From assembly GCF_037392515.1 (NCBI RefSeq), contig NC_090285.1, positions 1,615,501 through 1,679,500 of the forward strand: DNA of 64,000 nucleotides, in the 5' to 3' direction. The notes under the pieces were generated by a model that did no database searches, had not been told where the DNA came from, and was given only the letters and a program-made list of their open reading frames with translations. Of the stretch, positions 1 through 11,536 are shown one piece after another (the first letter of the stretch is position 1; every line of letters begins with the position of its first letter). This DNA comes from Haliotis asinina (Eukaryota > Mollusca > Gastropoda > Lepetellida > Haliotidae). The position numbers and the translations under genes were made by a program.

Positions 1-369
1 TGTCCTGTCACACAGTTTGCATAAACCTTCATTCAACGGGGTTTTCTGGACGCTTACGATGATATTGTGAAAATGACGCTGTGTGAGCTAGTGGCGTGAC
101 AGACAGCCGAGGAACAAAATGTTTGAAGTTGTCAAACCTTTGTTCAGCAATGTTGCTGTGGATCAGCACCGTACATTGTCAGTATGAGGCAATTGTGTGC
201 TATGTTCAGACCTATGCTACAACCATTTTGTCATCTGCAGTGACCCTGAGAATATTGAAGAACTGTAAAGGCATTTTGTACCACATCCATGGAGGTGACT
301 ATTGTTCCTCAGCTTACATTTCGTCGCAACAAGTCCAGCATTGTGCGTGATTTTCACAATCTGGATATT

Positions 370-720
370 CTCTGCCTTAGTGACCCCGCGATACACATAG
401 TGACCATAGTGACCACTTAGTAACCAGTTGATACACAGTGACCATAGTGACCACTTAGTAACCAGTTGATACACAGTGACCATAGTGACCACTTAGTGAC
501 CAGTTGATACACAGTGACCATAGTGACCACTTAGTGACCAGTTGATACACAGAGCGACCGTGCTCTGATCATGTAATGACCTCAAGATACACATTGTGAT
601 CGTACAGTGACCACGTAGTGACCAGCTGATACACACAGTGACCATACAGTGACCACTTACTGACCAACTGATACACACAGTGACCATTCAGTGACCACTT
701 ACTGACCAGTGATCAGTGAC
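370..720. repeat. 38-42 bp minisatellite
   Basis: About nine imperfect copies of a unit built around AGTGACCACTTAGTGACCAG followed by TTGATACACAGTGACCAT. The left copies are 38 bp; the right copies carry extra CA dinucleotides and are nearer 42 bp. The short open frames here are repeat by-products. The remaining sequence in 1-900 shows no gene that I can support. Confidence 0.85.
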
Positions 721-904
721 CCCGCCTACAACATGACGGTATGTGTGGTCAGAGGTATATACACAGCTAGCTACAAGAGCATGGCAGTTATTGCCTGTTA
801 TGTCGCTGGCAAATACTAAGATCTTACCTACGCTTATAATAACACGTGTTTCCACGCGCCATTTAGCGACAGAGTATCGCGAAGTATTCTTTGACGAATC
901 ATCA

Positions 905-1075
905 TACCGACCGTTAAGGCGACTGTAACCCGTGAAAGTCCGGGTTAGCATCGATCTTCAGTAAATCATGTTTGGCGACTAGCGGGATCGTCCGGTAAAA
1001 ACTCCATTACTTACAGACAGCTGCCATATAGATGGAATGTTGCTGTGTGCGGCATAAAACCAACTCACTCACTAA
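905..1075 (+). repeat. Dispersed repeat, family B (SINE-like, abalone-type tail)
   Basis: Contains the GGCGACTAGCGGGATCG block and the GCCATATAGATGGAATGTTG block, and ends in GCGGCATAAAACCAACTCAC. The same blocks recur at 38160-38395 and 50365-50580 on the plus strand and at 44400-44640 inverted. No coding capacity is visible. The 3' end resembles the tail of the tRNA-headed SINEs in this window, which suggests that both families used the same retrotransposition machinery. Confidence 0.65.
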
Positions 1076-1977
1076 AGCTATTGTATCTTGCTGCTGTTTA
1101 GATTATGTTTTCGTTGAAGGTTCTCGACATGCTGTAATTATTTATAGGAATGTGTGTGTGTTTAACGGTCTGGCGTTACGTTACATGTACATTTGACTGA
1201 AAAAGATATAACACAGTTGTCAATACTGAGTCAGTGCGGAGTAGCGAGTGTTCTGTCTAAATCATCACGAGACTCGCTATGTAAGGTGTTCGGAAGACAG
1301 GGGCTCGCTATGTATATGTGTAATACTCACTATGTAAGAATATAGATGTTATTAAGGAGGGCTCGCTTCATATGAGCAACACAAGTTATGCAACAGTGGG
1401 GTGTCCGTGATGACAGAGGTTCACTATGTGTAAGCAGCATACGAAATGTTGAAAGAGTCCGGTTTAACGAAGATGACTGGTGAAACAAATAAAACAATAA
1501 TATCAATACAGCTGCCTTGTGCCAAAACGTGAATGTGCAACCAACAGGTACACTGCCGTGTGTCATGCGCAACCCAAACTGAGTGACTATAAATAGAACC
1601 ACGACATCTTGACTATGAATCATGGGAATGAAAGACACGCCCACCATGAAACTTCGAACATGCTTTGACCAATGGCAGTCGACAAGTGTGGGTATTCCCT
1701 GACTTTCGGGATTTTGCGTGACTGCAGTTTAAAGGAATCTGTTGAAAAAAGGAATGAGCAGAGGGCATAAATACGTCGATTTCGCTCAGTGTTTCCTTAA
1801 GCCAGAATCGTTCACGGACACAAGGCAAAGAACGCAACATACAGAGCAAGGTAAGTGATGTGTCCTTGCTTGTATATTTGGATATGTTGTTTACAGGTTT
1901 GTTAGCACATATGTACACTGGCACCTCCGTAGAATCAGCACTTGCTCAGTTATCTTCTTGTGTGGTTTAATATTGCG

Positions 1978-2152
1978 GGGGCGGTGGGGTAGCCTAGTGG
2001 TTAAAGCTTTGGTTCGTCACGCCGAAGACCCGGTTTCGATTCCTCACACAGGTACAATGTATGAAGCCCATTTTCTGGTGTCCCCCGCCGCGATATTGCT
2101 GGAATATTGCTAAGAGCGGCGTAGAACTAAACTCACTCACTCACTTTAATAT
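1978..2152 (+). mobile_element. tRNA-derived SINE with CTCACTCACTCA tail
   Basis: The head reads like a tRNA gene with an A box (GTAGCCTAGTGGTTAAAGC) and a B box (GGTTTCGATTCC). A middle block (GAAGCCCATTTTCTGGTGTC) follows, then a tail with GGAATATTGCTAAGAGCGGC ending in ACTCACTCACTC. Degraded relatives lie at 22768-22915, 32262-32397 and 52948-53086 (inverted) and at 62436-62562 (direct). It lies within the proposed 5' intron of the aerolysin-like fossil. Confidence 0.8.
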
Positions 2153-2736
2153 TGCGGCTTCATGTGTGCACCTGTAGAACAGGGACAGGCTTATGTCCGA
2201 CAATGACTGAACGGTGAATTAGTGACCGGAGTATTTTAGTATAACGTGAGATTTTAAACCAATTAAACTTTTATGAAACAACCTATATTTTTAAGCAAAT
2301 CTTTAAATTAGTATTATGTATTTAGGATTATAGTTTCGCGGTAAATTCTAGATTATTGATGTCGTATATGTTATATATAGAATGTATAGAATGTCTGTTG
2401 TACTGGACTAGGTGTTATGTGGTTACTTTGGCAGGTAAAGTGTTTTTTTCATTCTTTCACTAAGCAAAGGTTTGATGCGGTCATCACTGCCCTCTACCCT
2501 TGCTCGTACAGCCATACCTCTAGGCCAGAAGTCCTCGTACTTCGCAAGTAGTCTATTCCCACAAGGATGCTGAAACATGTTTACATTAACACTCTTCAAC
2601 GGGATCTGTTGACACGGGACTGTCATTCTCAGCTTCATGGGAATTATACAGCCCAACCTGTCTTACGCTGTAGAATATTAATGCTCATGTTTTCTGATTA
2701 TGAAGAATATACTGTATGTTGTTTGTTTGTTTCAGG

Positions 2737-3511
2737 ATGAGCAGCTCTAAACTAACCGACATTTTGGGACCTCTAAAGACATTCGGTTGGGATGCCTATG
2801 TCTTAACAACAGATGACAATGATCAAATAGACTTCGAAGACGCCGATCTCGACGTCCTCATGGATGAGGTCACATGTACAACCAGCGATCTGAAATACGT
2901 CCCTAAAGGCCAGATTGGGCCTCAAGAATCTTCCACCCAAATAGTGTTTACGTCGAACTATGACAACCGAATGGAGCATGACCAACAGCACAGGTTCACT
3001 GCCCAGAAGGTGACGCACGCAACTGCTGAAGTAGAGTTAACGGAAGGATTCACCAGCGGCAATGACGTCGGCTTCAGCATCGACATTCCGGAACCAGTCC
3101 GTAAGGCAACCGCCGGTTGGACGCCAAATAATCATCCGGTCTAAGAAGACCCATACCGAGCAGAATGAGCTGTCATGGTCTATCGACACCAACGTGCTGG
3201 CCCCAAAGGGCTCTAGAACCATAGCGAGGCTAGAGGTCAAGGAGCAGATGTTTGAAAGTGACTTCAAGGTGGAGGTCACTTTGGCAGGAAAAGTGAAGGT
3301 CAGAATCTCAAGAGATGGCGAGTTTGTAAAGATGGTTCAAAACCCAATTGGCACTATTCTCGGCGACCGTTTATCTGCCAAGTGCAAGTCTAACTTAGAC
3401 ATTGACAAGTACTCAGTTACTTGGCCAGTGAAGGGGCGCGTTCGTTTCAACTATGGGATCTCACAGAATGTGGATGTGTCGAAAACGGCTCTCCCCCTGC
3501 AAATGAAATAA
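2737..3511 (+). pseudogene. Fossil copy of an aerolysin-like (ETX/MTX2-type) pore-forming protein gene
   Basis: This is the first member of the window's aerolysin-like family. It shares with the intact paralogues the N-terminal leucine-rich block, the S/N-rich strand before the insertion loop, the GFTSGNDVGF loop motif and the C-terminal RFNYGISQN motif. It looks broken, with about one break, and is otherwise full length. The parts match the other copies: a possible TATA-like box at 1766-1773, a possible non-coding exon ending at a GTAAGT donor at 1851, and an acceptor immediately before the start codon. The good preservation suggests that the break is young in evolutionary terms, or that it is an assembly error or a polymorphism. 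Confidence 0.75.
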
Positions 3512-4980
3512 CTGTCAACTCACCGAGACCACTAACACAGTTGTCCACACATATTTCCTACTTACTTCTTATTTCTCTCACTGAGATGTTGTTCCATGTT
3601 GTTGTTTTTTTTGTTGCTGTTGTTTTTCTGTCCAAGACTGCTAAATTAATCTTTCCATAAAGCTAAAATACAATTGTTTACTTCACATGTTCAATTTTCG
3701 TTATCTTTGTATAGCAATGAAGTAATTCTTGTGGAACAGAGTATAATCATACTCCTGACAGTCAACCAGATACCAGAATCAATACAAGGGATTCGAACAC
3801 ATAACCAGTTTTTTTGGCACGACACAGAGTTGCTTCTGGTAAAACAATGAAAGGTTCTGTAAAGCAGGTGTATATCAGATATAATCTGCTTATCTATGTT
3901 ACATGGAAGACATGTAGATTAATGCTTGCTCGGAGAATTAGCTCTTCTGATGAGCAACTTGGGATATCATGAACGTGCAACACATTAATTGGTAGGGTAT
4001 ACGGGTATGGTACATAACCTACACCACATTTAGGGGTAGGATATACGGGAATATACATAATGCACGGTATACATTAATGGGGAGGGTGTACGGGTATGAT
4101 ATATGGCACAGCTGTATGTGGTTTTCGTGCATTCTAACGTGGGAATTTGTGTATATCTGATACACTGACAATGGCAAACTTGTCCACGTGACATGGCGGA
4201 GTTATTACACTGGACACAAAGGTCATCGTTATTCCACGACCAGTAAACCTCGGAATGATACAGAGTCGGTTTATAGTCTGTGTTCACAGTACACTAGCTG
4301 CCCTTCTGGTCAGATTTTCCTTTGGAAACAGTCTTACTTAGGACACGATTCGTGCTTAGGTTTACAAATTCACAAATTCATAGAAGTGCATCTTGTTCTA
4401 AAGATTCAAGGTGCCGAACAGTATATTTTACAAAGTCTCAAGAACAGTGATTCGAAAACAAAAATTTTCATGCTCGCAGCGAGGCAAATATGAACGACAG
4501 AAAGCAGTGCCATCGGTTGGCAATGTAAATGTCCTGTTTGAAGTTTCAGTGGTTTCATAGTAGTCTTCGTTTTGAATTTCAAATGTCCTGGGACCTATGT
4601 TGATGGCGTGCCACAGTCTCTCCGTCACTTACTCATTCACTCTCATTAATCCAAAAACAATTATCCAGAAGGATACGGGAGTACTGAACTACAGCTTATC
4701 AACTTTACACTGGCTTTCAGGCTAACGTTTCACAGACATTAGGGAGATTTAATACTCTGAAACACACCCTGAACCCACTTCCTGCCAGAACTCATGTGGT
4801 GGCAAGAAGATGCATCTTTGCTGAAAGTTTTCTACAGCCATTCATGGTGGAACACACTTATATACTGTCTCACGTTGCAATCATCGTAATATAGATATAA
4901 TGATTAACCTTCACATGATGCGTAATACCGGTGATGCAAAGATTCATGAAATTACAAATATCAACGAAATATCTCTAACT
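3512..4980. other. Intergenic, no gene seen
   Basis: AT-rich sequence between the aerolysin-like fossil and the 3' end of the mucin-like gene. Only short frames without recognisable motifs occur. A CATAAA variant near 3656 could be an old polyadenylation signal for the fossil gene. A run of GGTAGGRTATACGGG-like repeats lies around 3990-4110. Confidence 0.5.
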
Positions 4981-4986
4981 CACAAG

Positions 4987-4992
4987 TTTATT
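4987..4992 (-). terminator. Candidate polyadenylation signal of the mucin-like gene
   Basis: TTTATT on the plus strand reads AATAAA on the minus strand, about 440 bases after the mucin-like stop codon at 5430-5432. It is the nearest canonical hexamer I see in that direction. The position is plausible, but no transcript evidence is available. Confidence 0.35.
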
Positions 4993-5429
4993 CAAGTTTT
5001 CTATCAACGTAGCATTCAGAACTTTTTCCAGCGGCTTCCTGATAGTTGTGTACTAACACTGTAAGCATCGAATACATTATGCGATATAATAATATAGGCC
5101 AAATCTCGTGTTGATGTCTTCTTGTGATGAAAGAAATGGGTACAGTCATGCTGACTCAGTGACTGGTTCCTGTTATGCACTGCAACTCCAGTTTACTGAC
5201 TGAGTAGAGAATCGTCTTATATCATATACAATTCCTTGGCACGATGAAAACAGCAGGGCAGATAAAACTGCAGTTATCACTCAACTCGATAGACTTGTCA
5301 GACAATAGGTTAGACCTATGTGAGGGGGTCAGGTAGACCTATTGTGAACCAGTGATACAGTAGTGTGGCTCTTTGACGTTGACAACGTCTCTGGTAGCTT
5401 CAGATAATGTAGTCACAGACTTTGAGACT

Positions 5430-8400
5430 CTAGTCCTGAAGCACCTGCACGAGGACAACCTGCCTGCCAATCAGACGTCTCCACCAGTAAAACAGGGACA
5501 CATAACCTCTGCCGTCAGTCGTCACATACACTCTGCTCCTCCTTCTCCGTCTGGTCCAACACGGATAAACAAGAGACAACAAAACATTACCAGAGTACAC
5601 GTCAGAGCCAGGTGTCCGTATTGTCATCGAGGTATCACGTCCATGGAATCCTATCTTCAAGCTCACTAAGCCGTGCGCTGTTACTACCGAGAGTTCGAAC
5701 CCAGACTCCAGGGCCACAACGTTGACGTAGCTGATCATGACTTCCAGTGGTCCATGTTTTTGCAGAGTCGGGACGTAGTACCACGGTTGCGATCTCAAGG
5801 GCCTGGACGCAAAGAAGTACATGCGTCCATCCTGTCTCAGGACGAATCTCCCCATAGGACGGCTGGATCTAGTCACAGGTGCATAAAACACTATGGACGT
5901 GCATGCAATACGCATCTGACCTATCTGGACAGCCATCTGCTTGCCTCGACTTCTGAAGGTCCTTATGGTAACATGGTTGCGGTCGCCATACAAAGGGCCC
6001 AGGTTGGAACCTAGATTCAGTGAGTAGTGAACAGGGGCTCTGTACTGTCTATACCAGCGAGAAGTTGTCTCTGGAAGGGTCGTTGAGAATGTTAGTTCTC
6101 TGACGTCGTGGGACATTATGTTGTAGTGAGACAAGCCCCTCCTGCAGATGTAGTCGTAACGCCGTTCTATTATCATACGTTGGCGTCGGGGGCAGCGTAG
6201 GATGACAGACTGGGTGACACCAGGGGGAGGTGTCGGGTTTCTTGGCACGGTTTCCGTCAGGGGTAGTGGCGTGGATGTAGGTCTTGCCGTGAGTGTGGGT
6301 TTTGGGGTGGATTTTGTTGTGGGGGTGGGTTTGAAAGTGGGTTTGGTGGTGAATGTGGTTTTTGGAGTGGGTCTTACTTTTAGTGTGGGTTTTGGAGTGG
6401 GTCTTGCTGTGATTGTAGGTTTTAAAGTGGGTTTTGCTGTGATTGTGGGTTTTGGAGTGGGGTTTGCTGTCAGTGTGGATATTGCCGTGTCTGCTGTAAC
6501 AGTAACTATTGTTTCTATGTCACCTGTGACTGCCCTAGCGGTAGCTATTGTTTCTTCATCATCTGTGACCGTTGTGACAGTAGCTGTTATTTCCTCATCA
6601 CCTGTAGGTGCTGTGGCAGTAGATATTGTTTTTTCAGCACCTGTGATTGTTGTGACAGTAGCTATTGTTTCTTCATCACTTGTAGGTGCTGTGGCGGTAG
6701 CTATTGTTTTTTCATCACGCGTAGGTTCTGTGACAGTAGCTGTTGATGCTTCATCGCCTGTGGCTGCTGTGACAGTAACTATTGTTTCTGCATCACCTGG
6801 TGGTTCTGTGACAGTAGCTAATGTTTCTTCAGCGTCTGTGGCTGCTGTGACAGTAGATATTGTTTCTTCATCAAACTCTGAGAATGAAGTATATGTTCTA
6901 ACTGAAGATTCTGACAGAATCGTTTTACTTGTACTCGGGAAACCAGACACAGTCGCTTCCGTAGTTTTTGAAGATTCTAGAAAAACACTTTCTGTTATGC
7001 CAATCCCCGCTGCCTCTGTGGATTCTGATTCATCACGCTCTCGTATTGTTGTTTCTATATTACCTGAAAATTCTGACCCAGTCGTTTCTGATGTAGTTAA
7101 AGCTTCAGACGTTCCTGGTGACGTTGAAGATTTTGAAACAGTCGTTCCTAGTGTACTTGAAGATTCTGAAACAGTCGTTCCTGGTGTAGTCGTAGATTCT
7201 GAAACACTCGTTCCTGGTGTAGTCGTAGATTCTGAAACAGTCCTCGTTCCTGGTGTAGTTGAAGCTTCAGAAACCGTCGTTCCTGGTGTAGTTGAAGATT
7301 CTGAAACAGTCGTTCCTGGTGTAGTTGAAGATTCTGAAACAGTCGTTCCTGGTGTAGTCGTAGATTCTGAAACAGTCGTTCCTGGTGTAGTTGAAGCTTC
7401 AGAAACAGTCGTTCCTGTTGTAGTTGAAGCTTCAGAAACAGTCGTTCCTGGTGTAGTCGTAGATTCTGAAACAGTCGTTCCTGGTGTAGTTGAAGCTTCA
7501 GAAACAGTCGTTCCTGGTGTAGTCGTAGATTCTGAAACAGTCGTTCCTGTTGTAGTTGAAGATTCTGAAACAGTCGTTCCTTTTGTAGTTGAAGATTCTG
7601 AAACAGTCGTTCCTAGTGTAGTTGAAGATTCTGAAACAGTCGTTCCTGCTGTAGTTAAAGATTCTGAGACAGTCGTTCCTGTTGCATAAGTTGAGTCTGA
7701 CACAGTCAGATCTGTAGAATCTGACATAACAGTTTCTGGTGTATCTGAAGAATCTACAGCAGACATAGTCGTTTCTGTTGTATCTATAAAATCGGAGACG
7801 TCCGTTTCTATGGCATCTGCAGAATATGAGACAGACACTTCTGTTGTATTTGTAGTATCTGGGACTGTCGTTTCTGTTGTATCAGTAAAGTCTGACAAGG
7901 TCGTTTCTGGTGTGTCTATAGAATCTGATACAGCCGTTTTCGCTGTATCTGTAGCATCTGACACGGGTGGTTTCCTTGCATCTGAAGAAAACAGAAGAGT
8001 AAGTTCTGTTGAATCTGTAGAATCCGATAAAGTCGTTTCTGATGTATGTGTAGAATCTGACACATCCGTTTTTGTTGTATCTTTAAAATCTGACGTCATT
8101 GCCGATGTATCTGTAAAATCCGAGACAGTCGATTCTGTTGTATTTGTGGCATGTGACACTGATGTTTGTGTTGTATATGAAGAACTTAAAACAATCGTTT
8201 CTGTTGTGTCTGTAGAATCTAGGACAGTCTTTTCTATTTTCTCTTTGGAATCTGACACAATCCTTTCTGTTGCATTTACAGAATCAGATACTGTCGTTTC
8301 TGTTGTATCAGCAGAATCTGCCACAGTCGTTTCTGGTGTATGTATAGAATCTGACACATTCGTTTTTGTTGTATCTATAGAATCGGACACAGTCAGTTCA

Positions 8401-11400
8401 GTTGTATCTGAACTATTTAAAACAGTCATTTCTGTTGTGTCTGTAGGATCTATGACAGTCGCTTCTATTTCATCTGAAGAATCTGAGACAGGCGGTGCTG
8501 TTGTATTTGTAGAATCTAAACCAGCCATTTCTGTGGAATCAGACACGTGCGGTTCTATTGTATCTGTAGAATCTGAAACGGCCATTTCTGTTGCATCTGT
8601 AGAATCAGACATAGTCAATTCTGTTGTATCCGTAGAATCTGAAACTGTCGTTTCTGTTGTATCTGTAGCATCAGACACAGTCAATTCTGTTGTATCTGCA
8701 CAATCAGAAATAGCCGTTTCTTTTGTGTCTGTAGAATCTGATACAGTTGTTTCTGTTGTCTCAGTAGAATATGACACTGTCGTTTCTGTTGTATCTATAG
8801 AACCTAATGCAGTCAATTCTGTTGTATCTGTGGCATCAGAAATAGTCGTTTCTGTTCTACCTGTAGACACAGCCGTTATAGTTGTATGCGTAGAATCTGA
8901 CACATTCAGTTCAGTTGTATCTGAAAAAGCTGACATAGCCGTTACTGTTGTATCCTTAGGATCTGACACAGCCGTTATTGTTGTATCTGAAGAATCTGAC
9001 ACAGCCGTTGTTTCATCTGCAGAATCTGACACAGCCGTTACTCTTGTATCAGTTGAATCTGACACAGCCGTTACTCTTGTATCTGTAGAATCTGACACAG
9101 TCAGTTCAGTTGTGTCTGTAGAATATGACACAGCTTGTACTGTTGGATCTGTAGGATCTAACACAATCAGTTCAGTTGTATCTGTAAAGTCGGACACAGT
9201 CGATACTGTTGTGTCTGTAGAATCTGGCAGAGCCGTTACTGTTGTATCTGTAAAATCTGACACAGTCGTTACTGTTGTATCTGTAGAATCTGACACAGTC
9301 ATTACTGTTGTATCTGTAGAATCTGACACAGTCAGTTCAGTTGTGTCTGTAGAATAAGACACAGCTTGTACTGTTGGATCTGTAGGATCTAACACAATCA
9401 GTTCAGTTGTACCTGTAAAATCGGACACAGTCGATACTGTTGTGTCTGTAGAATCTGGCAGAGCCGTTACTGTCGTATCTGTAAAATCTGACACAGTCGT
9501 TTCTGTTGTATCTGTAGAATCTGACACAGTCAGTTCAGTTGTGTCTGTAGAATATGACACAGCTTGTACTGTTGGATCTGTAGGATCTAACACAATCAGT
9601 TCAGTTGTATCTGTAAAATCGGACACAGTCGATACTGTTGTGTCTGTAGACTCTGACACAGTCGTTTCTGTTGTATCTTTAGAATCTGACACAGTCGTTT
9701 CTGTTGTATCTTTAGAATCTGACACAGTCGTTTCTGTCGTATCCGTAGAATCTGACATAGTCGTTACTGTTGTATCTTTAGAATCTGACACAACCGTTAC
9801 TATTGTATCTTTAGAATCTGACAAAGTCAGTTCAGTTGTATCTTTAGAATCTGACAAAGTCAGTTCAGTTGTATCTTTAGAATCTGACACAGTCGTTTCT
9901 GTTGTATCCGTAGAATCTGACGTAGTCGTTACTGTTGTATCTTTAGAATCTGACACAGCCGTTACTATTGTATCTGTAGAATCTGACAAAGTCAGTTCAG
10001 TTGTATTTGTGGAATCTGACACAGCTGTTACTGTTGTATCTGTAGAATATGACACAGTCGTTTTTGTTGTATCTATAGAACCTAATGTAGTCAATTCTAT
10101 TGTATCTGTAGCATCAGAAATAGTCGATTCTGTTCTACCTGTAGAATCTGACACAGCCGTTATTGTTGTATCTGTAGAATCTGACACAGCTGTTATTGTT
10201 GTGTCTATAGAATCGGATATAGCCAGTTTAGTTGCATCTGCAGAATCTGACACTGTCAGTTCGGCTCTAACTGTAGAATCTGACACAGCCGTTACTGTTG
10301 TATCTGTAGAATCTGACACCGTCGCTGCTGTTGTAGCTGAAAAATCTGACACAGTCGCGTCTGTTGTATCGTTAGAATCTGACACAGTCCGTTCAGTGGT
10401 ATCTCTAGAATCTGACACAGCTGTTACTGTTGTATCTGTAGGGTCTGACACAGTCGTTACAGTTGCATCTGCAAAATCTGACACAGCTGTTACTGTTGTA
10501 CCTGAAGAATCTGAGACAGCCGTTTCTGTTGTATCTGTAGAATCTGATACAGTCGTTATTGTTGTATCTGTAGGGTCTGACACAGTCGTTACTGTTGTAT
10601 CTGTAGAATCTGACACAGTCGTTTCTGATGTATGTGTAGAATCTGACACAGCCGCTTCTGTTGTATCTGTAAAATCTGACACAGTCAGTTCAGTTGTGTC
10701 TGTAGAGTCCGACACGGTCGTTACTGTTGTATCTGTAGAATCTGACAGAGTCGTTTCTGTTGTATCTGTAGAATCTGACACAGACGTTACTGTTGTATCT
10801 GTAGAATCTGACACAGTCGTTTCTGTTGTATCTGTAGAATCTGACAGAGCCGTTTCTGTTGTATCTGTAGAATCTGACACATTCGTTTCTGTTGTATCTT
10901 TAGAATTTGACACAACCGTTTCTGTTGTATCTGTAGAATCTGAGACAGCCGCTTCTGTTGTATCTGTAAAATCTGACACTTCCGTTAATGTTGTATCTGT
11001 AGAATCTGACACAGCCGTTTCTCTTGTATCTGTAGAATCTGAGACAGCCGTTTCTGTTGTTTCTGTAGAATCTGACACAGCCGTTTCTGTTGTATCTGTA
11101 GAATCTGACACAGTCGTTACTGTTGTATCTGTAGAATCTGACACAGCCGTTACCCATGTATCTGTTGAATCTGACACAGTCGTTAATGTTGCATCTTTAG
11201 AATCTGACACAGTCGTTAATGTTGTATCTGTAGAATCTGACACAGCCGTTACCCTTGTATCTGTAGAATCTGACAGAGTCGTTTCTGATGACGTTAACGG
11301 TCCTGTGAAATCCGTGGTCGATTCCACTTGACGAGGAGTGTTTGATGATGTCGGTGCTGACGTGGTTGAAGACTCCGGGGGAATGGGGTAGAAGACATCA

Positions 11401-11536
11401 ATCGTGACAATGATTGGCGAAAATGTACTTGACGTTGTTAATTTGAAGTTTCCATCTGCAGATGTTTGTCTGTGAGTTGTTCCCGGGGTAGTTGCGGCTT
11501 GTGTTGTTGTAGTGGTTGATGTAACTGTTGTTGGAT
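5430..11536 (-). CDS. Giant secreted mucin-like repeat protein, exon 2 (about 2034 residues)
   Basis: The main exon of a roughly 2249-residue protein. The acceptor (TTTTCCAG before ATCCAACAACAG) lies at 11538-11537, so the frame enters in phase 1 and the first codon is completed by the last G of exon 1, giving Asp. In order: a Thr/Pro-rich lead; about 109 copies of an 11-residue Ser/Thr/Asp unit (VSDSTDTTVTT type, nt 11300-7690); about 17 copies of a GTTVSESSTTP unit (7690-7110); about seven 13-residue TVT..TGDEETIA units (6870-6480); a Thr/Pro/Lys stalk (6480-6240); and a basic C-terminal domain of about 260 residues with four cysteines. The Ser/Thr density implies heavy O-glycosylation, as in mucins. 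There is no transmembrane segment or GPI-type tail. I do not recognise the C-terminal domain. The GTG at 11327 is not the start; the frame stays open to the acceptor. Confidence 0.85.
6480..6870 (-). repeat. 39-bp coding repeat (13-residue units)
   Basis: Third repeat class inside the mucin-like protein, with units such as TVTTVTDDEETIA and TATAPTSDEETIA. It is acidic and Thr-rich, unlike the Pro/Lys stalk that follows it. Seven or so diverged units are visible, so it is older or more constrained than the 11-residue array. Confidence 0.75.
7110..7690 (-). repeat. 33-bp coding repeat, GTTVSESSTTP class
   Basis: About 17 units of 11 residues with alternating SESTTTP, SESSTTP and SEASTTP variants, adjoining the SDSTDTT array in the same 33-bp register. 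Low divergence between units points to recent homogenisation. The shared 11-residue period and the V-S-acidic-S/A core suggest that both classes came from one ancestral unit. Confidence 0.85.
7690..11300 (-). repeat. 33-bp coding minisatellite, SDSTDTT class (about 109 units)
   Basis: Tandem 33-bp units encode V-S-D-S-T-D-T-T-x-T-x on the minus strand. Higher-order blocks are visible: for example, the segment with AACTTGTACTGTTGGATCTG on the plus strand recurs near 9127, 9365 and 9565, showing multi-unit duplications. The reverse strand also stays open for hundreds of codons because the unit has no stop in that frame; those plus-strand frames (6202-7689, 7810-9357, 9442-11331) are shadows. 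The array is likely to vary in length between individuals. Confidence 0.9.

Noticed and set aside
6202-11331. Long plus-strand frames (495, 515 and 629 codons) antisense to the mucin-like gene
   Set aside because: They arise because the 33-bp unit has no stop in that frame. They lack any non-repeat domain or signal peptide, whereas the minus frame has unique domains at both ends and a matching splice.
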